Assembly: GCF_001013905.1 (NCBI RefSeq)
Contig: NZ_LN831790.1
Span: forward strand, 1,178,001 to 1,242,000
DNA: 64,000 nucleotides
Source of the DNA: Streptomyces leeuwenhoekii
Lineage (GTDB): Bacteria > Actinomycetota > Actinomycetes > Streptomycetales > Streptomycetaceae
Reading direction: 5' to 3'
Position numbers and translations under genes: made by a program. Position 1 is the stretch's first letter. The number at the start of each line of letters is the position of its first letter. The notes beneath the pieces were generated by a model. It made no database searches. It was not told the DNA's origin and saw nothing but the letters and a program-made list of their open reading frames with translations. Below, piece by piece: positions 53,564 to 62,500 of this stretch.

Positions 53564-56500
53564 TCACACGGAGACCGGCACGGGGGCCGCGGGCTGCGCG
53601 CCGCACAGCAGCTCGTGCAGGTGCGCGGCGATCAGGGCGGGGGTGGGGTGGGCGAAGACGAGGTTGGGGGCGAGCCGGTGCCCGGTGAGGCCGCGCAGCC
53701 GGTTGCGCAGCTCGATCGCGGTGAGCGAGTCGAAACCGATCTCGAACAGCCCCTGGTCCGGGTCGATGGGGTGCCCGGAGCCGTGCCCCAGGACGTCCGC
53801 CGCCTGGGCCCGCACCAGGTCGAGCAGGAGCACCGCCTGCCCCTCGGCGGGCAGCGCGGCCAGCCGGCCGGCGAGCTGCCCGCGGTCGTCACCGGTGGGC
53901 CCGGTGTGCGCCTGCTGCCGCGCCGCCCGGACCAGCCCCCGCAGCAGATGCGGCACACCGGCCCCGGCCGCCGCCTCGGCGCGCACCCCGCGCAGATCGA
54001 GCTTGGCGGGCACCAGCAACGACTGCCCGGTCCGCACGGCGGCGTCGAAGAGCGCCATGCCCTCCGCAGGCGTCAACGGCAGCAGCCCGCCGCGGCGGTT
54101 CATCCGCGACCGGGCGAGGTCGTCGGTCCCGGCCGCCATGCCCGTGGTCTGCTCCCACAGCCCCCACGCCAGCGACAGGCCAGGAAGCCCGGCGGTACGA
54201 CGGCTCGCCATCAGCCCGTCCAGGTAGGCGTTGGCGGTCGCGTAACTGCCGCTGCCCGCACCCATGAACACTCCGGAGACCGAGGAGTAGACGACGAAGG
54301 CGTCCAGCTCCAGGCCCATCGCCCGGGTCAGCTCGTCCAGGTGCCGTGCCGCGTCCGCCTTCGGCGCGAACACCTCCGCGAGCCGGTCCGGCGTCACCGT
54401 CCCGATGACCCCGGCATCCGCCACACCGGCCGTGTGCACGACGGCGGTCGGACGGCGCGCCTCCAGCAGGGCGGCCACCTGGTCACGGTCGGAGACATCG
54501 CAGGCGACGACCTCCACCGTGGCGCCCTGCGCGGACAGCTCGTCGACCAACACCCCTGCCCCATCGGCGTGTTGTCCTCGCCTGCTGGCCAGCACCAGGC
54601 GCCGTACACCGTGCCGGGCCACCAGGTGCCGGGCCAGCAGCCCGCCCAGTGCTCCGGTGCCGCCGGTGACGAGGACCGTCCCGTCCGGGCGGAACACGTC
54701 CGCCGGTGCGGAGACCTCGGCGCGGGTCAGCCGGGGCACGGAGAGGGTGGTGCCACGGACCGCGACCTGGGGCTCGGCGCAGGCCAGTACCGAGCCCAGC
54801 ACGTCGTCCACGCTGCGGTCCGCATCGAGGTCCAGCAGCACGATCCGGTCCGGGTTCTCCGCCTGAGCGGCCCGCACCAGACCCCACACCGCCGCACCCG
54901 CCGCGTCCGTCACCGCCCCGTCCCCGGCGGCCACCGCACCTCGGGTGACCACGACCAGCCTCGACTCCTCCAGCCCGCCCCCGTCCAGCCAGACCCGCAC
55001 CGCGTCCAGCACCCGCGTGGTCAGCGCCAGGACGTCGCTGCCGGGGCCGCCCACGGCTTCCAGCACCGCCGCCGTGGGCGCGGCCGCACCGGACAGCACG
55101 TCGTCGGCGAGGGTCGCCACCTGTTCCGCGTCGGCGACCGCCACCCACTCCGGCACCGGCCGGCCGTCCTGCGCCGGCGGCAGCGCGGGCCACTCCACCC
55201 GGAACAGCGAGGTGGCCCGCGTGATGTCCGCGGCCGACTCCAACTGCTCGCCGCTGACCGGCCGGTCCATCAGCGAGTCCAGGGTGACGACGAGGCCGCC
55301 CGCCTCGTCCGCGGCCTGGAGCGCCATCGCTTCCGGACCGGGTTGCGTGATCCGCACCCGCAGCGCCGAGGCACCCGCGGCGTGCAGCACCAGCCCGTTC
55401 CACGCGAACGGCAACCGCACGTCCGGTCCGCCCGGTTCACCGGCGGCCGCCAGACCGTCCAGGACGGCCGCGTGCAGGGCGGCGTCCAGGAGCGCCGGAT
55501 GGATGCCGTATCCGCCCGCCTCCTTGCGCTGCTCCTCCGGCAGGGCAACCTCGGCGAACACCTCGTCGCCGCGCCGCCACACCGCGCGCACGGCGCGGAA
55601 CGCGTCCCCGTAGGCGTACCCGGCCCGCGCGAGCAGGTCGTATCCACCGTCGATCTCCACCGGCCGGGCGCCGGGGGGCGGCCAGGCCGTGAAGTCGCCT
55701 TCCGGAGCGGCCGACGCCGCAGGTACGGCGGACAGCACGCCCGTGGCGTGGCGGGTCCAGGTGCCGTCACCGGCGTCCTCGCGCTGGGAGTGCACGTCGA
55801 CGGTGCGGGAGCCGTTCTCGTCCGGTGCGCCGAGAGCGACCTGCACACGGACACCGCCGTGCTCGGGCACCACCAACGGTGCCTCGACGACCAGTTCGTC
55901 GAGGACGGTGCACCCGGCCTCGTCGCCCGCGCGCACGGCCAGTTCCACCAGACCGGTGCCGGGAACGACGACGAGACCCTTGATCCGGTGATCCGCCAGC
56001 CAGGGGTGCGAGCGCAGGGACAGCCGGGAGGTGAACAGCATGCCGTCGGAGTGCGGCAGCTGCACCACCGCACCGAGCATCGGGTGATCGGCTCCGGCAA
56101 GTCCCAGGGAGGCGGCGTCGGTGGGCTGTGCGCCGACGGTGAGCCAGTAGTGCTGGTGGTCGAAGGCATACGTCGGCAGGTCGAGGTGCGCGGCCGAGAC
56201 GTGCGCGGGCAGCGTCCGGGCCCAGTCGACGGGGACGCCTCGCACGAACAGCTCCGCCATCGCGCCGAGCAGGGAGTGCGTCTCCGGGCGTCCGTCACGC
56301 AGGGCGGGGACGCAGGTCACGTCCGCCGCCGTCTGCTCCACCAGCGGCGTCAGTGCCGTACCCGGGCCCAGCTCCACGAACAGCGTGCCGCCGTACTCCA
56401 CCGCCGCCGTGATGCCGTCGGCGAAACGGACCGGGCGGCGCACATGCTCCGCCCAGTAGCCGGGGTCGGCCAGCTCCTCCGGATCGGCCAGGCGTCCGGT

Positions 56501-59500
56501 CACGTTCGAGACGAGAGGGATCTGCGGCCTGCGCCACCGCACCGTACTGATCTCCGCCGCGAAATCGGCGAGCATCGGTGCCATGCCCGCGGAGTGGAAG
56601 GCGTGCGAGACGGCCAGTTGCTTGGTCTTACGGCCCTGGGCCTTGAGCCGCTCGGCCACTGCCAGGACGGCATCGTGTTCACCGGAGAGCACGACGGACG
56701 AGGGGCCGTTGACCGCCGCCAGCTCCACACCCTCCCCCAGCAGCCCGGCCACCTCCGCCTCACCGGCAGCCACCGCCACCATCACCCCGCCCGGCGGCAG
56801 CGCCTGCATCAGCCGACCCCGAGCCGCCACCATGCGCGCCGCATCGTCGAGCGACACCGCACCCGCCGCGAACGCCGCCGCGATCTCCCCCACCGAGTGC
56901 CCGATCACCGCATCCGGCCGCACCCCCCACGACTCCACCAGCCGGAACAACGCCGACTCCACCGCGAACAGACCCGCCTGCGTGAACACCGTCTGCCCCA
57001 GCAGCTCACCCGCCCCCGCAACCCGGCCCAACACCACGTCGAGGACGGGGTGATCGACCCGGCCCGTCAGGTGCTCGTCCAGAAGCGAGCAGACCTCGTC
57101 CAGCGCCTGCGCGAACACCGGAAAGCGGTCGTACAACTCCCGCCCCATACCGACCCGTTGCGAACCCTGCCCCGGGAACACCCACACCACCTTGCCGGGC
57201 CGGCCCGAGGCGGGCACCTTGCCGACGACGACCCCGGTGGACGTGGTCTCGCCCTGGGCCAGCGCGGTCAGTCCCGTGAGTGCTTCGTCCCGGGTCCCGG
57301 CCAGGACCACGGCCCGCTCGCCCAGCAGGGCCCGGCGCGACAGCAACGCCCCGGCCAGGGCCGTCAACGGCGTACGGTCCGCCGCTTCGACGAGGGGGGC
57401 CAGCCGTTCCGCCTGCCCGGCCAGTGAGGCCGCGCTCCGCGCCGACACGACCAACGGCACGACACCGGTGGGCGGCATGTCCGCAGGGACGGGGGCAGGC
57501 TCCTCGGCGGGTGCCTCCTCCAGGATCAGGTGGGCGTTGGTCCCGCTGATGCCGAAGCCGGAGACACCTGCGCGGCGCGGACGGTCGGCGCGCGGCCACT
57601 CCCGTGCCTCGGTCAGCAGCTCGACCGCGCCCTCCGACCAGTCCACCTGCGTCGTCGGCTGGTCCACGTGCAGGGTCGGCGGCAGCACGCCGTGCCGCAG
57701 TGCCTGCACCATTTTGATCACGCCGGCCACGCCCGCGGCCGACTGCGTGTGCCCGATGTTCGACTTCACCGAGCCCAGCCAGAGCGGCTTCCCGGGCTCA
57801 CGGCCCTGCCCGTAGGTGGCGAGCAGCGCCTGCGCCTCGATCGGGTCGCCGAGGGCCGTACCCGTCCCGTGGCCCTCCACCACGTCCACGTCGGCCGCCG
57901 ACAGCCCGGCGCCGGCCAGGGCCCGGCGGATGACGCGCTGCTGGGACGGGCCGTTGGGCGCGGTCAGGCCGTTGGAGGCACCGTCCTGGTTCACGGCGCT
58001 GCCGCGCAGCACCGCCAGCACGCGGTGCCCCCGCTCCCATGCCACCGACAGCCGCTCCAGGACGACCACCCCGACGCCCTCGGACCAGCCCGTGCCGTCC
58101 GCGCCGTCCGCGTACGCCTTGCAGCGCCCGTCTCCCGCCAGGCCGCGCTGCCGGGAGAACTCGACGAAGGTGCCGGGCGTGGCCATGACGGTGGCGCCAC
58201 CGGCCAGCGCCATCGAGCACTCGCCCTGCCGCAGCGACTGCGCGGCCAGGTGCATGGCGACCAGGGACGAGGAACACGCCGTGTCGAGGGTGACCGCCGG
58301 GCCTTCGAAGCCGAACACGTACGACACCCGGCCCGACGCCACACTCGACGCCGCCGCCGTGCTCGCGTAGCCCTCCACCTCGGACGCGGCGGCCCCCATC
58401 CCATAGCCCTGGCTGGAGACTCCGGTGAACACGCCGACGTCGGTTCCCTTCAACGCCGCCGGGTCCACGCCCGCACCCTCCAGCGCCTCCCACGAGGTCT
58501 CCAGAAGCAGCCGCTGCTGCGGGTCCATGACCAGCGCCTCACGCGGCGAGATCCCGAAGAAGCCCGCGTCGAACAGCCCGGCGCCTTCGAGGAAGCCGCC
58601 GTGGCGCGTGTACGACGTGCCCGGGTGGTCGGGGTCCGGGTCGAACAGGCCCGCCAGGTCCCAGCCCCGGTCCTCCGGGAACGGCGACAGGCCCTCACGG
58701 CCTTCCCGCACCAGGCGCCACAGGCCGTCCGGGTCCGCCACGCCGCCGGGCAACCGGCAGGCCATCCCCACGATCGCGATCGGCTCGTCAGGGTCCGCGG
58801 CGGCCGCAGGGGCGGGCTCGCGGAGAGGAGCTTCGACCACGGTGTCCCCGAGCTGGTCGCGCAGATGGCGGGCCAGCGCGGCCGGGGTCGGGTAGTCGAA
58901 GACAAGGGTGGCGGCCAGCTTCAGCCCGGTCGCCTCCCGCAGCCGGTTGCGCAACTCGACCGAGGTCAGCGAATCGAACCCCGCCTCTTTGAACGCCGTT
59001 TCCGCCCGGACGCGGTCGGGCCCGTCGTGCCCGAGCACGATCGCCGTCTGCGTCCGGACCAGGCCGAGCAGCACCTCCTCCTGCTCGGACGCGCCCAGTC
59101 CCGCCAGTCGACGGACCAGTGCCCCGCTGCCGCCCTCGCCGCCGGCCACCGTGCCCTGAGCCTGCCGCCGCCCCGGACGCACCAGCCCGCGCAGCAGATA
59201 CGGCACCCGCCCCTCACGCGTCGCGCGCAGCTCCAGCTTCACCGGCACCAGCAGCGCCTGCCCGGACCCGACCGCCGCGTCGAACAGCTCCATGCCCTCC
59301 GCCGCCGTCAACGCCAGCACACCACCGCGGTTGGCCCGCGCTTGGTCCGCCTCGCCGAGGTGAGCGGTCATGCCGTCCGTCTGCTGCCAGAGCCCCCAGG
59401 CGAGTGACGTTCCCGGCAGGCCGTCGGCGCGCCGCCGGGTCATCAGCGCGTCCAGGACGGCGTTCGCGGCCGCGTAGTTGCCCTGACCGGCCGAACCGAA

Positions 59501-62500
59501 CACACCCGACGCCGACGAGAACACCACGAACGCGTCCAGCTCCAGACCCATCGCGCGGGTCAACTCGTCGAAGTGCCGTACCGCGTCCACCTTCGGAGCG
59601 AAGACCGTGGCCAGCCGGTCGGGGGTGAGCGTGCCGATGACACCGTCGTCCAGCACACCCGCCGTGTGCACCACGGCAGTCGGGCGGTACGTCTCCAGCA
59701 GGGCCGCCACCTGGTCGCGGTCGGAGACATCGCAGGCGACGACGTCCACCGTGGCGCCCTGGGCGGACAGCTCGCCGATCAACTCGCTGACGTACTCCGC
59801 GCGTGGACCTTGCCTGCTCGCCAGCACCAGGCGCCGTACACCGTGCCGTACGACCAGATGCCGGGCCACCAGCGCACCCAGCGATCCCGCGCCCGAGACC
59901 AGGACCGCGCTCTCCGGACCGAACACGCCCTCCGGATCAGCGCCCTCCGCGCGGGCGAGGCGGGGGGCGGAGAGGGTGGTGCCGCGGACCGCGAGCTGGG
60001 GTTCTCCGCAGGCCAGTGCCGAGCCCAGTACGTCGTCCACGCTGCGGTCGGCCTCGAGGTCCAGCAGCACGATCCGGTCCGGGTTCTCCGCCTGAGCGGC
60101 CCGCACCAGACCCCACACCGCCGCACCCGCAGCGTCCGTCACCGCCCCGTCCCCGGCGGCCACCGCACCTCGGGTGACCACGACCAGCCGGGCATCCTCC
60201 AGCGCGGGACCGGCCAGCCATGCCTGCGCCACAGCCAGGACCCGTGAGGTCAACGACAGCGGCGACTCCTGACCGCCACTGGCCTCCAACACGGCGATTC
60301 CTGACGGAAGTTCGTCGGCCGAGGTCACGGGGTGCCACGACGGAGACGGCTCCCCCGCCACCGCGGCCAGCTCACTCCACTCCACCAGGAACAGCGCGTC
60401 CTTGAGCCCCGGCCGTTGCACGGACACCGGGCGGGACACCAGCGAGTCCACAGCGACGACCAGGTCACCCGTCTCATCGGCCGCCTCGAGCGCTACGGCA
60501 CCGGGGCCGCTGGTCGTCAGCCGTACCCGCAGCGCCGAGGCACCGGCGGCGTGCAGCACCAGGCCGTTCCATGCGAACGGCAGGACAGGCGCGTCGGGTT
60601 CCTGCCCGTCCGTGGGCGCAGCGGCGCCGAGCATGCCGGCGTGCAGGGCCGCGTCGAGCAACGCGGGGTGGATGCCGTACCGGTCCGCCTCCTTGCGCTG
60701 TTCCTCCGGCAGGGCCACCTCGGCGAAGACCTCGTCGCCGCGCCGCCAGACCGATCGCAGGCCCTGGAACACCGGGCCGTACGCGTAACCGTTCCCGACG
60801 AGACTCTCGTAGAAGCCCTCGACCTCGACCCGCTCCGCACGCGGTGGCGGCCAGGTGGTGAAGTCGTATCCCGCGCGTCGTGGTGTCGGTGCGGCCGACA
60901 GCAGACCAGTGGCATGCCGGGTCCAGGAGTCGTGGTCGCCCAGGGAGTACACGTCGACGGTGCGGGAACCGTTCTCGTCCGGTGCGCCGAGAGCGACCTG
61001 CACGCAGACGCCGCCCTGGCCGGGTACCACCAGCGGGGTTTCGATGACCAGTTCGTCGAGGACCGTGCACCCGGCCTCGTCGCCCGCGCGCACGGCCAGC
61101 TCCACCAGGCCCGTACCCGCGACGAGCACCACACCGCCGATCGCGTGATCGGCCAGCCAGGGATGCGTCCGCAGCGACAGCCGCGAGGTGAACACCAGCC
61201 CGTCCGACTGCGGCAGCCGGACCACCGCCCCCAGCATCGGGTGCTCAACCGCCACCTGGCCCAGGGAGGCGGCGTCGGTGGGCTGTGCGCCGGCGGCGAG
61301 CCAGTAGTGCTGGTGGTCGAAGGCATACGTCGGCAGGTCGAGGTGCGCGGCCGAGACGTGCGCGGGCAGCGTCCGGGCCCAGTCGACGGGGACGCCTCGC
61401 ACGAACAGCTCCGCCATCGCGCCGAGCAGGGAATGCGTCTCCGGGCGTCCGTCACGCAGGGCGGGGACGCAGGTCACGTCCGCCGCCGTCTGCTCCACCA
61501 GCGGCGTCAGTGCCGTACCCGGGCCCAGCTCCACGAACAGCGTGCCGCCGTACTCCACCGCCGCCGTGATGCCGTCGGCGAAACGGACCGGGCGGCGCAC
61601 ATGCTCCGCCCAGTAGCCGGGGTCGGCCAGCTCCTCCGGATCGGCCAGGCGTCCGGTCACGTTCGAGACGAGAGGGATCTGCGGCCTGCGCCACCGCACC
61701 GTACTGATCTCCGCCGCGAAATCGGCGAGCATCGATGCCATGCCCGCGGAGTGGAAGGCGTGCGAAACGGCCAGTTGCTTGGTCTTACGGCCCTGGGCCT
61801 TGAGCCGCTCGGCCACTGCCAGGACGGCATCGTGTTCACCGGAGAGCACGACGGACGAGGGGCCGTTGACCGCCGCCAGCTCCACACCCTCCCCCAGCAG
61901 CCCGGCCACCTCCGCCTCACCGGCAGCCACCGCCACCATCACCCCGCCCGGCGGCAGCGCCTGCATCAGCCGACCCCGAGCCGCCACCATGCGCGCCGCA
62001 TCATCGAGCGACACCGCACCCGCCGCGAACGCCGCCGCGATCTCCCCCACCGAGTGCCCGATCACCGCATCCGGCCGCACCCCCCACGACTCCACCAGCC
62101 GGAACAACGCCGACTCCACCGCGAACAGACCCGCCTGCGTGAACACCGTCTGCCCCAGCAGCTCACCCGCCCCCGCAACCCGGCCCAACACCACGTCGAG
62201 GACGGGATGATCGACCCGGCCCGTCAGGTGCTCGTCCAGAAGCGAGCAGACCTCGTCCAGCGCCTGCGCGAACACCGGAAAGCGGTCGTACAACTCCCGC
62301 CCCATACCGACCCGTTGCGAACCCTGCCCCGGGAACACCCACACCACCTTGCCCGGCTCCGCCGCACTGCCGGTGACCACTCCGGCGCGGGCCTCGCCCT
62401 CGGTCAGCGCCGTCAGTCCCGTGAGTGCTTCGTCCCGGGTCCCGGCCAGGACCACGGCCCGCTCGCCCAGCAGAGCGCGGCTGGACAGCAGCGCCCCGGC

